Assembly (NCBI RefSeq): GCF_002943415.1
Contig: NZ_PTQZ01000084.1
Location: 1 to 7,105, forward strand
Origin: Amnimonas aquatica
Lineage (GTDB): Bacteria > Pseudomonadota > Gammaproteobacteria > Pseudomonadales > Moraxellaceae
Reading direction: 5' to 3'
Length of the DNA stretch: 7,105 bases
Shown: positions 1 through 6,289 of the stretch, piece by piece
How the letters are laid out: every line of letters begins with the position of its first letter
Numbering within the stretch: position 1 is the stretch's first letter
Position numbers and translations under genes: made by a program
Notes under the pieces: generated by a model
The model's database searches: none
Told to the model about the DNA's origin: nothing
Seen by the model: the letters and a program-made list of their open reading frames with translations, nothing else

Positions 1-399
1 CTGATGTCCTACTGCAGCAAGGAGTGGCCATCGGATCGCGGCTACCGGCTGGCGCTGGCCTACCGGGCCGGCACCGCGGCCGCCCGCGTCGCCGCGGCGG
101 AGCAGGGGCGCTGGCTGAAGGCGTCGTGGCGCAATGGCGCCTGGCAGCTGCGCCTGGTGTCCTTCCCGCCGTCCTCTCTGGCGGAAACCAGCCTGCAGAT
201 TCAGCTCGACAGCCTGGCAGGCAGCCGCAGCCTGCCGCTGCTGAGCGCGGTCATCGCCGATGTCGCCGGCACGCCGTCCGGGCCGTACTACGTCAACCTC
301 GGCGGTCTCGGGGACGTGGAGCTGACAACCACCGTGCTCCGGATCGTGCAGGATGGCCAGGTGCTGCTGCGCGATACCGGTGCCGCCCTGCTGCCGTAG
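1..399 (+). CDS. C-terminal part of a probable secreted zinc metalloprotease (5' end outside window)
   Basis: The reading frame is open from the first base and ends at TAG 397-399, giving about 132 residues. The ATG at 4 is probably internal, because no ribosome site can be judged before it and the frame is open to the window edge. The first residues read LMSYCSKEWPSD..Y. This resembles the segment after the HExxH zinc site in some secreted bacterial metalloproteases, where an MSYC..xW.SD..Y stretch serves as the Met-turn region. The HExxH motif itself would lie upstream and cannot be seen. The rest (about residues 30-132) is a beta-rich tail with alternating hydrophobic and polar residues (for example WLKASWRNGAWQLRLVSF, then TTTVLRIVQDGQVLLRD), which fits an extracellular C-terminal domain. 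The protease call is made from memory of the motif; an uncharacterised secreted protein is the alternative. Confidence 0.5.
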   Translation: MMSYCSKEWPSDRGYRLALAYRAGTAAARVAAAEQGRWLKASWRNGAWQLRLVSFPPSSLAETSLQIQLDSLAGSRSLPLLSAVIADVAGTPSGPYYVNLGGLGDVELTTTVLRIVQDGQVLLRDTGAALLP

Positions 400-422
400 C
401 GATCCGCCCGGCGGGCCTCCGA

Positions 423-491
423 ATCCGGCTGACAAAGCGTGTGCGGGCGGCTAGCCTAGTCGGACTGGCGCGTTACTTGCGTCAGCCGGAT
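423..491. repeat. 11-bp perfect inverted repeat flanking the acyltransferase promoter region
   Basis: ATCCGGCTGAC at 423-433 is the exact reverse complement of GTCAGCCGGAT at 481-491, with 47 bp between the arms. The left arm overlaps the candidate -35 box and the right arm lies just upstream of the Shine-Dalgarno of the acyltransferase gene. The arms could be two operator half-sites, or could pair in a transcript coming from upstream. No function is proven. Confidence 0.5.
429..457 (+). promoter_or_regulatory. Candidate sigma70-type promoter for the acyltransferase gene
   Basis: CTGACA at 429-434 matches five of six bases of the -35 consensus. It is followed after exactly 17 bp by TAGCCT at 452-457, a weak -10 matching three of six. 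Transcription would start near 464, giving a leader of about 56 nt. The same TAGCCT hexamer stands at 5812-5817, the proposed -10 of the DoxX gene. The spacing is good but the -10 is poor, so this is a tentative call. Confidence 0.3.
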
Positions 492-519
492 CACAGAACA
501 ATAAACACGGAAGACTCGC

Positions 520-1893
520 ATGAAACCACTTTCACCTGCCGACCAGCTGTTCCTCTGGCTGGAGAAGCGCCAGCAGCCCATGCATGTCGCCGGCCTGCAG
601 CTGTTCAGCTATCCCGAAGGTGCCGGCCCGCGCTACATCCGCGACCTGGTCGAGCACATGCGCAGTTTCAACGAGCCCCAGTCGCCGTTCAACCAGCGCC
701 TGGTCAGCCGCTTCGGCCAGTACTTCTGGGAAACCGACAAGCAGTTCGATCTCGATCACCATTTCCGCCACCGCGCGCTGCCCAAGCCGGGCCGCATCCG
801 CGAGCTGCTGGCCTACGTGTCGTCGGCGCACAGCAATCTCATGGACCGCGAGCGGCCGCTGTGGGAGGTGCACCTGATCGAGGGCGTGCAGGGGCGCCGT
901 TTCGCGCTCTACACCAAGGTCCATCATTCGCTGTTCGATGGCATCGCCGCCATGCGCATGGGCAGCCGCGCGCTTTCCGACAGCCCGGACGTGCTCGACC
1001 TGCCGCCGGTCTGGGCCATGCCGCCGCGTCAGCGCAAGACCCCGCACCTGCCCAACCCGGTGGAAGTGGCCACCGGCCTGGCCCGCTTCACCGGCGGCGT
1101 CGGCAAGCAGGTCGCCACGCTGCCGGCGGTGCTCGGCGAGATCGCCAAGGTGGCGCGCAAGTCCAAGCGCGACCCCAACTTCGTGTCGTTCTTCCAGGCG
1201 CCGCCCAGCCTGCTCAACAGCAAGATCACCGGCTCACGCCGTTTCGCCGCCCAGAGCTGGTGCGCGGACCGCTTCAAGGCCATCGCCAAGGCGTCGCACG
1301 CGACCCTGAACGATGTCGTGCTGGCGGTCTGCGGCAGCGCCCTGCGCAACTACCTGATCAGCCAGCAGGCCTTGCCCGACAGGCCGCTGATCGCCATGGT
1401 GCCGGTGTCGCTGCGTCGTGATGACAGTACGGAAGGCAACCAGATCGCCATGATCCTGGCCAACCTCGGTACCGAGGTCGCGGATCCGACGTTGCGGCTG
1501 GAGCGTGTGAAGGCGTCGGTGCAGGAGGCGAAGTGCCGCTACAAGGCCATGAGCCCGGCGGAAATCCTGAACTACACGGCGCTCATGATGGCGCCGGCGG
1601 CGGTGCAGTTGCTGACCGGGCTGGCGCCCGGCCTGCAGCCTTTCAACGTGATCATTTCCAATGTGCCGGGTCCGAAGGAGCCGCTGTACTGGAATGGCGC
1701 GCGCCTGACCGGCATGTATCCGGTCTCGATTCCTGTCGATCAGGTCGCGCTGAACATCACGCTGACCAGCTATGCCGGTCAGCTTGAGTTCGGTCTTACT
1801 GCTTGCCGTCGAACCCTTCCGTCGATGCAGCGCCTGCTCGACTATATCGAGAACGGCGTTCAAGAACTCGAGGTTGCGGCCGGTCTGCGCTGA
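520..1893 (+). CDS. Wax ester synthase/diacylglycerol acyltransferase (WS/DGAT family)
   Basis: This 457-residue protein is the usual length for the bacterial WS/DGAT family. These enzymes transfer an acyl group from acyl-CoA to a fatty alcohol or to diacylglycerol, making wax esters or triacylglycerol that collect as lipid inclusions at the inner face of the membrane. The start carries the family opening LSPADQLFLWLE. PLWEV is at residues 113-117, the catalytic HHxxxDG motif is intact as HHSLFDG at 135-141, and the conserved NVIISNVPGP is at 376-385. The first His of the HH pair aligns with the expected general base. The start is supported by GGAAG at 509-513, six bases before the ATG. The last 98 bp overlap the 3' end of the convergent helicase gene. 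Upstream are a candidate promoter and an 11-bp inverted repeat. No other storage-lipid gene lies beside it. The family is certain from the motifs; the preferred acceptor cannot be read from sequence. Confidence 0.95.
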   Translation: MKPLSPADQLFLWLEKRQQPMHVAGLQLFSYPEGAGPRYIRDLVEHMRSFNEPQSPFNQRLVSRFGQYFWETDKQFDLDHHFRHRALPKPGRIRELLAYVSSAHSNLMDRERPLWEVHLIEGVQGRRFALYTKVHHSLFDGIAAMRMGSRALSDSPDVLDLPPVWAMPPRQRKTPHLPNPVEVATGLARFTGGVGKQVATLPAVLGEIAKVARKSKRDPNFVSFFQAPPSLLNSKITGSRRFAAQSWCADRFKAIAKASHATLNDVVLAVCGSALRNYLISQQALPDRPLIAMVPVSLRRDDSTEGNQIAMILANLGTEVADPTLRLERVKASVQEAKCRYKAMSPAEILNYTALMMAPAAVQLLTGLAPGLQPFNVIISNVPGPKEPLYWNGARLTGMYPVSIPVDQVALNITLTSYAGQLEFGLTACRRTLPSMQRLLDYIENGVQELEVAAGLR

Positions 1894-3616
1894 CGCCATC
1901 GGTGCTGCGCGGTGCCGGGCGCGGGCCGCCATCGGTCCATGCCCGGCTGTCGACCACGAAGCGGTCGCCACCGCCGAAACGGTCGCCGCCGCCACGGCGG
2001 AAGTCGTTGTTCGGACGGCGATCGCCACCAGCACCGGCGCCACCGCGGCCGTAGGCCGGACGGTCGCCGCGCAGTGCCTTGCGGTCGAACGCCGAGCGCT
2101 CGTGGGTGGCGACACCGGCGCGGTTGCCGATCGACTCTTCATCACGCTGGGGACGCGGTGCGCGTTCGCGCTGCGGTGCCGCGGCGGCGCGGTCGCCATA
2201 GGCCGGGCGGTCGCTGCCATAGGCCGGACGATCACCGTAGGACGGGCGCTCGCCACGCGGGCGGTCACCGCCGAAGCGGTCGCGGTTGCCGGCCGGGCGG
2301 TCATTGCTGAAGCGGTCGCGGTTGCCCTGGTAGCCACCCTCGCGGCGCGCGCCTTCCGGGCGGTTCTCGCCGAAGCCCGGGCTGCGCTGGCGGTCGCCGT
2401 AGCCGCGGCCGCCATCACGGCGCTGGCCGCCGTTGCGGGCGCCGTCACGGCCGCCTTCACGGTACTTCGGTGCCGGACGCGGTTCCAGGCCCGGCATGAT
2501 CAGCTCGGGAATGGCGTTGCCGGTGTAGGCGGCCAGACGCTGCAGCTTGCCGCGATCGCGGCGGTTGACCAGGCTGATGGCGGTGCCGTCACGGCCGGCG
2601 CGGCCGGTGCGGCCGATGCGGTGGACGTAGTCTTCCAGCACCATGGGCAGGTCGAAGTTGAAGACATGGGTGATGCCGACCACGTCGATGCCGCGGGCGG
2701 CGACGTCGGTGGCGACCAGGCAGCGCACCTGGCCATCCTTGAGCGCGCGCAGCGTGCGGTTGCGCGCCGGCTGCTTCATGTCGCCATGCAGGGCGGCGGT
2801 CTGGATGTTGAAGCTGGCCAGTTCCTGCGACAGCGTTTCGGCGTCGACGCGGGTGGCGGTGAAGACCACCGACTGGTTCACTTCCGGATCGGCCAGCAGC
2901 TTGAGCAGGATGGCTTTCTTGTGCTCGATGTCGTCGCAGAAGTACAGGCCCTGGGTGATGTTCTCGTGCTTGGCCTGCTGATGCGTGACCGCGATGCGCT
3001 CGGGGTTGTTCATCACGTTTTCGGCCAGCTTGGCGATGCGGTCTTCCAGGGTCGCGGAGAACAGCAGGGTCTGGCGTTCGGCCGGGGCGCGCGAAGCGAT
3101 CAGCTCCACGTCCTCGATGAAGCCGAGGTCGAGCATGCGGTCGGCCTCGTCGAGCACCAGCAGCTCGACGCGGTCGAGGCTGATCTGGCCGCGGTTCATG
3201 AGGTCGAGCAGGCGGCCCGGGGTGGCGACCATGACGTCGACCGGGCGCTGCAGCAGGCGCTGCTGCTGCTGGTAGTTCATGCCGCCGAGGATGCTGGCGG
3301 TGCGGATCTTCAGGCGTGCGCCGTAGCTGCGGGCAGCGGTTTCGACCTGGCGGGCGAGCTCGCGGGTCGGGGTCAGCACCAGGATGCGCGGGCCCTTGCC
3401 CTTGCCGCCCGGGGTCTGGGTCATGCGGTGCAGGCCGGGCAGCAGGAAGGCCGCGGTCTTGCCGGTGCCGGTCTGGGCCGAGGCCATGATGTCGCGGCCT
3501 TCGAGGGCGACGGGAATGGCCTGGGCCTGAATGGCGCTGGGTTCGGTGTAGCCGGCTTCGTTGAGCGCGGCCAAAAGGGCATCATGCAGCTTGAGGTCTG
3601 CAAAAGTCATGGACAC
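1796..3616 (-). CDS. DEAD-box ATP-dependent RNA helicase, RhlE/SrmB-like, with a long RGG-like tail
   Basis: This 606-residue protein unwinds or remodels RNA using ATP, typically in ribosome assembly, RNA decay or cold adaptation. All core motifs are intact: Q motif around residues 24-35, Walker A AQTGTGKT 47-54, PTRELARQ 83-90, TPGR 132-135, DEAD 156-159, SAT 187-189, ATDVAARGID 302-311 and HRIGRTGR 332-339. The helicase core ends near residue 380. A tail of about 225 residues follows, rich in Gly, Arg and Asp, with repeats such as GDRPAYG and NRDRF, which probably binds RNA without sequence specificity. The start is taken as GTG 3616 because GAGGA (complement of 3624-3628) lies 7 bases before it; the ATG at 3610, two codons later, is the alternative but would have a 13-base gap. 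Residues 575-606 are encoded antisense to the acyltransferase C-terminus. Paralogues are common, so no gene symbol is assigned. Confidence 0.95.
   Translation of the reverse strand: MSMTFADLKLHDALLAALNEAGYTEPSAIQAQAIPVALEGRDIMASAQTGTGKTAAFLLPGLHRMTQTPGGKGKGPRILVLTPTRELARQVETAARSYGARLKIRTASILGGMNYQQQQRLLQRPVDVMVATPGRLLDLMNRGQISLDRVELLVLDEADRMLDLGFIEDVELIASRAPAERQTLLFSATLEDRIAKLAENVMNNPERIAVTHQQAKHENITQGLYFCDDIEHKKAILLKLLADPEVNQSVVFTATRVDAETLSQELASFNIQTAALHGDMKQPARNRTLRALKDGQVRCLVATDVAARGIDVVGITHVFNFDLPMVLEDYVHRIGRTGRAGRDGTAISLVNRRDRGKLQRLAAYTGNAIPELIMPGLEPRPAPKYREGGRDGARNGGQRRDGGRGYGDRQRSPGFGENRPEGARREGGYQGNRDRFSNDRPAGNRDRFGGDRPRGERPSYGDRPAYGSDRPAYGDRAAAAPQRERAPRPQRDEESIGNRAGVATHERSAFDRKALRGDRPAYGRGGAGAGGDRRPNNDFRRGGGDRFGGGDRFVVDSRAWTDGGPRPAPRSTDGVSADRPQPRVLERRSRYSRAGAASTEGFDGKQ
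2195..2326 (-). repeat. Imperfect tandem repeats coding for the helicase RGG-like tail
   Basis: Two identical 18-bp copies stand at 2273-2290 and 2309-2326, a 36-bp period that corresponds to the 12-residue units NRDRFSNDRPAG and NRDRFGGDRPRG. A second family has near-identical copies at 2195-2209 and 2216-2230 with a 21-bp period (the PAYG units), and a related copy near 2048-2068. All periods are multiples of three, so changes in copy number would keep the reading frame. Confidence 0.75.
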
Positions 3617-3623
3617 AAGTCTA

Positions 3624-3644
3624 TCCTCGCGGGCAGTTCCCGCG
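3624..3644 (-). promoter_or_regulatory. Leader hairpin running into the helicase Shine-Dalgarno
   Basis: On the minus strand CGCGGG (3644-3639) pairs perfectly with CCCGCG (3633-3628) around a 5-base loop. The last stem base, G at 3628, is also the first base of the ribosome site GAGGA (3628-3624), which sits 7 bases before the GTG start. The six pairs are all G-C, so the stem should be stable. It could limit ribosome access and make translation sensitive to temperature or to helicase activity. The structure is visible in sequence; the regulatory role is inference. Confidence 0.45.
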
Positions 3645-3928
3645 GCATATATGGGTTAACAGCTAACCGACGACGGATTCGGCGGTGGCTGACGGAATAT
3701 CGTCGCCAACCAGACCAGAGCAGGCTGCATGTGGGTCCGAGGGACCTGGCAGCACAGAAGAGGCGGGCACGATGAGGCCGCAAGCAGCGGCGTGCGCACT
3801 ATACGGATACCGGGCCGGGAATGCGAGGGTTTTTTCTGACCGGGGCGTTCCGGGCGGTGGCCGGCGGATGTGTCGCGGCCGTGATCGCGAGTTTCCGACG
3901 AGTGGTCATTGCCTGTTTTTTGCTTTAG

Positions 3929-3944
3929 TGGAACTATAGTACCA
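3929..3944. promoter_or_regulatory. Palindromic candidate operator over a symmetric -10 box
   Basis: TGGAACTATAGTACCA matches its own reverse complement at 14 of 16 positions, with an inner perfect 8-bp palindrome ACTATAGT. TATAGT at 3935-3940 matches five of six bases of the -10 consensus on the plus strand, and by symmetry the same hexamer reads on the minus strand at 3938-3933. It may therefore serve the SDR gene (leader of about 99 nt) and possibly the helicase (leader of about 310 nt). No good -35 is found at 16-18 bp in either direction, which would fit an activated or weak promoter. A dimeric repressor bound here would block both directions. Confidence 0.4.
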
Positions 3945-4045
3945 GTTTTGACGAATGGAAGCGGGCCGGGCAGTACCGCCGCGATTCGACGCACACACGC
4001 AGGCCGGCTTTATCCGGTCACGACAACAAAGAGCGGAGAAGGAAC

Positions 4046-4819
4046 ATGAGCACGGCACTGATCACGGGCGCTTCCAACGGTATCGGTCTGGAGCTGGCCA
4101 GGCGGCTGGCGGCGGACGGCCACGATGTCATCCTGGTGGCGCGCAGCGTCGACAAGCTGCAGGCGCTGGCCGATGAGCTGGGCGGGCGCCACGGCATCCG
4201 CGCCGAGGTCATCGGCCAGGACCTCGGCTACGAGGGCGCGGCGCAGGAGCTGGTCGACAAGCTCGGCGACCGCCGTGTCGACATGCTCATCAACAACGCC
4301 GGCTTCGGCGAGTTCGGTACCTTCATTGAAGCTGACATCAAGCGCCTGAACCAGATGATCCAGCTCAACGTCGCCACGCTGACCGCGCTGGCGCATGCCT
4401 TCGGCCGCCGCATGGCGGCGCAGGGCGGCGGGCAGATCCTCAATGTGGCGTCGATCGCCGCCTTCATGCCGGGTCCCGGCGCGGCGGTCTACTACGCTTC
4501 CAAGGCCTATGTGCTGAGCTTCTCCGATGCGCTCGACTTCGAGCTGCGCGGCAAGAACGTGCGTGTCACCACGCTGTGCCCGGGCCCGACCGACACCGGC
4601 TTCGCAACGGCCGCCAACGCCGAGGGCTCGGCGGCGTTCCGCTGGCCGCTGCTGGCCTCCCTGGACAGCCTGGCCGACTACGCCTACGACTCGCTGAAGG
4701 CGAAGCGCGGCATTTCCGTGCACCGCTGGCTGATCAAGCTGATGGCGTTCTCGGTGCGCCTGTCGCCGCGCTTTCTGGCCAATTACATCTCGGCGCGCAG
4801 CATCGGCTTCAAGGGCTGA
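4046..4819 (+). CDS. Classical short-chain dehydrogenase/reductase (SDR), NAD(P)-dependent
   Basis: This 257-residue protein is the usual length for a classical SDR, a soluble Rossmann-fold oxidoreductase that interconverts alcohol and carbonyl groups. The cofactor motif TGASNGIG is at residues 7-14, NNAG at 83-86, the catalytic Ser at 136, and YxxxK as Tyr149 and Lys153, with the normal 13-residue Ser-Tyr spacing; the structural PG follows at 179-180. Asn11 and the Arg in LVARS after the second strand suggest a preference for NADP(H), which is inference. The C-terminal part (about 195-257) is rich in basic and hydrophobic residues (LIKLMAFSVRLSPRFL), so a membrane-linked or lipid-like substrate is possible. 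GGAG at 4035-4038 lies 7 bases before the ATG. A palindrome over the likely -10 lies about 100 bp upstream. The gene ends 5 bp from the convergent LysR gene with no terminator between. The substrate cannot be named. Confidence 0.93.
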   Translation: MSTALITGASNGIGLELARRLAADGHDVILVARSVDKLQALADELGGRHGIRAEVIGQDLGYEGAAQELVDKLGDRRVDMLINNAGFGEFGTFIEADIKRLNQMIQLNVATLTALAHAFGRRMAAQGGGQILNVASIAAFMPGPGAAVYYASKAYVLSFSDALDFELRGKNVRVTTLCPGPTDTGFATAANAEGSAAFRWPLLASLDSLADYAYDSLKAKRGISVHRWLIKLMAFSVRLSPRFLANYISARSIGFKG

Positions 4820-4824
4820 GCGTT

Positions 4825-5733
4825 TCACCCGAACCACGGATGCTCGCGCACCCGCTCGGCCACGAAGTCGAGGAAGGCGCGCAGGGCGGATGACATGTGC
4901 GCCCGGCTCGGCGTCATGGCCCAGAGGTCGCCCAGCCGCACGGCGTCGCCGGGCAGGATGGGAATCAGCCGGCCTTCGGCCACTGCGGCATCGGTCATGA
5001 AACGCGGCAGCAGGCCGATGCCGAGACCGGCGATGACCGCGTCCATCTGCAGGTGGGCGTTGTTCGAGGTCAGCCGGCCCTTCACCGTCAGGCGGCGTTC
5101 GCGGAGCACGCCGGCCTCGTCGCGGTGGCTGACGATGATGTGGTTCTCGCGCGGCTGGCGGAACAGCACGAAGTCGTGCTGTTCCAGGTCCTCCGGCGTA
5201 GCCGGCATGCCGTGGCGGGCGATGTAGTCCGGGCTGGCGTAGAAGCGGCCGCAGAGCTGGCCGAGGCGGCGGCCGATCAGGTTGGCGTCGTTGAAGTCGC
5301 CGATGCGCAGGCCCAGGTCCACGCCTTCCTCGACCAGGTCCACCAGGCGGCCGGCGAGCTCGGCTTCGAGGCTGACCTCCGGATATTTCTGCATGAACTC
5401 GGCGACCACGCTGCCCATGAAGCGCATGCCCAGCTCCACCGGCATGGTCACCCGCAGGTGGCCGCGCGGGCTGCTCTGCCATTCGCTGAGCGCGCGCTCG
5501 GCGTCTTCGATGTCTTCCAGGTTGCGGCGGATGCGGTCGTAGAACTGGCGCCCGGCATCGGTCAGACGCAGGCTGCGCGTGGTGCGCTGCAGCAGGCGCA
5601 CGCCGAGGCCGGCCTCGAGGCGGGCGAGGGTGCGGCTGACCGATGACTTGGGCAGGCCCAGACGGTCTGCCGCCGCGGTCAGGCTGCCGTCCTCGACCAC
5701 GCGGACCAGTACCTGCAGATCGTTGAGATTCAT
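4825..5733 (-). CDS. LysR-family transcriptional regulator
   Basis: This 302-residue protein has typical LysR length and layout. It starts MNLNDLQVLVRVVEDGSLTAAA, and the winged helix-turn-helix covers about residues 18-37 (LTAAADRLGLPKSSVSRTLA), followed by the linker helix to about 88. The effector-binding domain covers about 91-295, with the characteristic GRL and GLGIGLLPRF segments. The frame stays open well upstream to 6411, but that part runs antisense through the DoxX gene and is low complexity, so the start at 5733 is chosen because it aligns with the family N-terminus. No clear Shine-Dalgarno precedes it, so translation may be weak or the message nearly leaderless. It is divergent from the DoxX gene, and a T-N11-A palindrome lies between them. 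That arrangement suggests it controls DoxX and itself. The effector is unknown; some relatives of this group respond to quinones or electrophiles, but nothing here proves that. Confidence 0.94.
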   Translation of the reverse strand: MNLNDLQVLVRVVEDGSLTAAADRLGLPKSSVSRTLARLEAGLGVRLLQRTTRSLRLTDAGRQFYDRIRRNLEDIEDAERALSEWQSSPRGHLRVTMPVELGMRFMGSVVAEFMQKYPEVSLEAELAGRLVDLVEEGVDLGLRIGDFNDANLIGRRLGQLCGRFYASPDYIARHGMPATPEDLEQHDFVLFRQPRENHIIVSHRDEAGVLRERRLTVKGRLTSNNAHLQMDAVIAGLGIGLLPRFMTDAAVAEGRLIPILPGDAVRLGDLWAMTPSRAHMSSALRAFLDFVAERVREHPWFG

Positions 5734-5749
5734 GTCGTGGCGTGCCAAT

Positions 5750-5768
5750 TGTTGCCTTGGCTGCAACA
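5750..5768. promoter_or_regulatory. LysR-type binding site (T-N11-A palindrome)
   Basis: TGTTGC at 5750-5755 and GCAACA at 5763-5768 are perfect inverted arms around 7 bp. T5753 and A5765 are separated by exactly 11 bp, the classic LysR-type T-N11-A core. The site lies 17 bp before the lysR start codon and its centre (5759) is 65 bp before the predicted DoxX transcription start, the usual place for a LysR recognition site. Autoregulation of lysR and control of DoxX are inferred. Confidence 0.7.
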
Positions 5769-5811
5769 GTACATGCCGATGATCTGTCTCGGCAAGTCCG
5801 CGGCGACGCGT

Positions 5812-5817
5812 TAGCCT
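5812..5817 (+). promoter_or_regulatory. Candidate -10 box of the DoxX gene
   Basis: TAGCCT at 5812-5817 is a weak -10 with no recognisable -35 at 17 bp, as often found at promoters that depend on a LysR-type activator. The start site would be near 5824, giving a short leader of about 24 nt ahead of the AGGAG at 5834-5838. The call rests on spacing to the LysR box and on the same hexamer being present before the acyltransferase gene. Confidence 0.3.
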
Positions 5818-5847
5818 GTGTCCGTCCCCACCCAGGAGTTTCCCGAC

Positions 5848-6264
5848 ATGTCGCTGAACACCACCGTCAAGAACCGGATCGCTGCGCTGGTCGCCACGCC
5901 GGCGCTGAACAGCCTGCTGGCGCTGGCCGCGCGCGCGCTCATGGCCTTCATCTTCATCATGGCCGGCTACGGCAAGATCACCGACTACGCCGGCACCGCC
6001 GGCTACATGACCTCCATGGGCGTGCCGGAGTTCCTGCTGCCGCTGGTGATTCTGGTCGAGTTCGGCGGCGGCATCGCGCTGCTGATCGGTTTCCAGACCC
6101 GCATCGCCGCCGGCGCCCTGGCCGGCTTCTGCGTCATCTCCGGCTTCATTTTCCACGCCACCCCGGACCAGCAGATCATGCTGGCGAAGAACCTGGCGCT
6201 GGCCGGCGGCCTGCTCGCTTTCGTGCGCACCGGTGCCGGCCGCCCTTCGGTGGACGGCGAGTAA
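5848..6264 (+). CDS. DoxX-family integral membrane protein
   Basis: This is a 138-residue hydrophobic protein with four probable membrane helices at about residues 22-40, 61-81, 86-103 and 112-127. The motif FIMAGYGKI near 36-44 after the first helix and the Gly-rich LVEFGGGIALLIGFQTR in the second and third helix region are typical of the DoxX/DUF417-like family in the inner membrane. Members are linked to quinone- or thiol-related redox functions, but a reaction for this one is not established. The start is set at ATG 5848 because AGGAG (5834-5838) lies 9 bases before it; the GTG at 5818 would fall upstream of the predicted transcription start. It is divergent from the LysR gene with a LysR box between, so LysR control is likely. 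A strong hairpin 26 bp after its stop ends the unit, which makes it a single-gene transcript. Confidence 0.9.
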   Translation: MSLNTTVKNRIAALVATPALNSLLALAARALMAFIFIMAGYGKITDYAGTAGYMTSMGVPEFLLPLVILVEFGGGIALLIGFQTRIAAGALAGFCVISGFIFHATPDQQIMLAKNLALAGGLLAFVRTGAGRPSVDGE

Positions 6265-6289
6265 ACGCCAGGCCTCCATCTGCGTGGAT

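Larger units (their letters stand above)
3617..4045. other. 429-bp non-coding divergent region between helicase and SDR
   Basis: No convincing gene lies here; the small open frames have no Shine-Dalgarno site, no recognisable motif and codon use unlike the neighbours. The stretch holds the leader hairpin of the helicase at 3628-3644, a small inverted repeat GGTTA-N5-TAACC at 3654-3668, T-runs near 3830-3836 and 3915-3920, and a palindrome over a symmetric -10 box at 3929-3944. The T-runs are not preceded by a good stem, so I do not call terminators. Its composition around 3905-3960 is clearly more AT-rich than its surroundings, as expected of a promoter. Confidence 0.6.

Noticed and set aside
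402..417. GC-rich palindrome GCCCGGCGGGC after the first gene as its terminator
   Set aside because: The loop would be a single base and no T-run follows, so it is not a credible intrinsic terminator.
24..1421. 465-residue plus-strand frame overlapping the acyltransferase
   Set aside because: It is Arg/Pro/Ala-rich with no motifs, while another frame of the same DNA holds the complete WS/DGAT motifs.
1961..2480. Repetitive DNA as a CRISPR array or minisatellite
   Set aside because: The repeats are in frame, imperfect and encode Gly/Arg/Asp units continuous with the helicase, with no regular unique spacers.
1772..3775. 667-residue open frame on the plus strand, antisense to the helicase
   Set aside because: It is Ala/Val/Gly-rich low complexity mirroring the helicase codons, has no recognisable domain, and the opposite strand carries all DEAD-box motifs.
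3810..3836. Possible terminator before the T-run at 3830-3836
   Set aside because: The GC-rich bases before the T-run (CCGGGCCGGG and following) do not form a stem adjoining it, and no plus-strand gene ends upstream.
3656..3994. Small open frames on both strands in the 3617-4045 gap
   Set aside because: They lack ribosome sites and domains and have mixed codon use, and they overlap the promoter-like AT-rich stretch.
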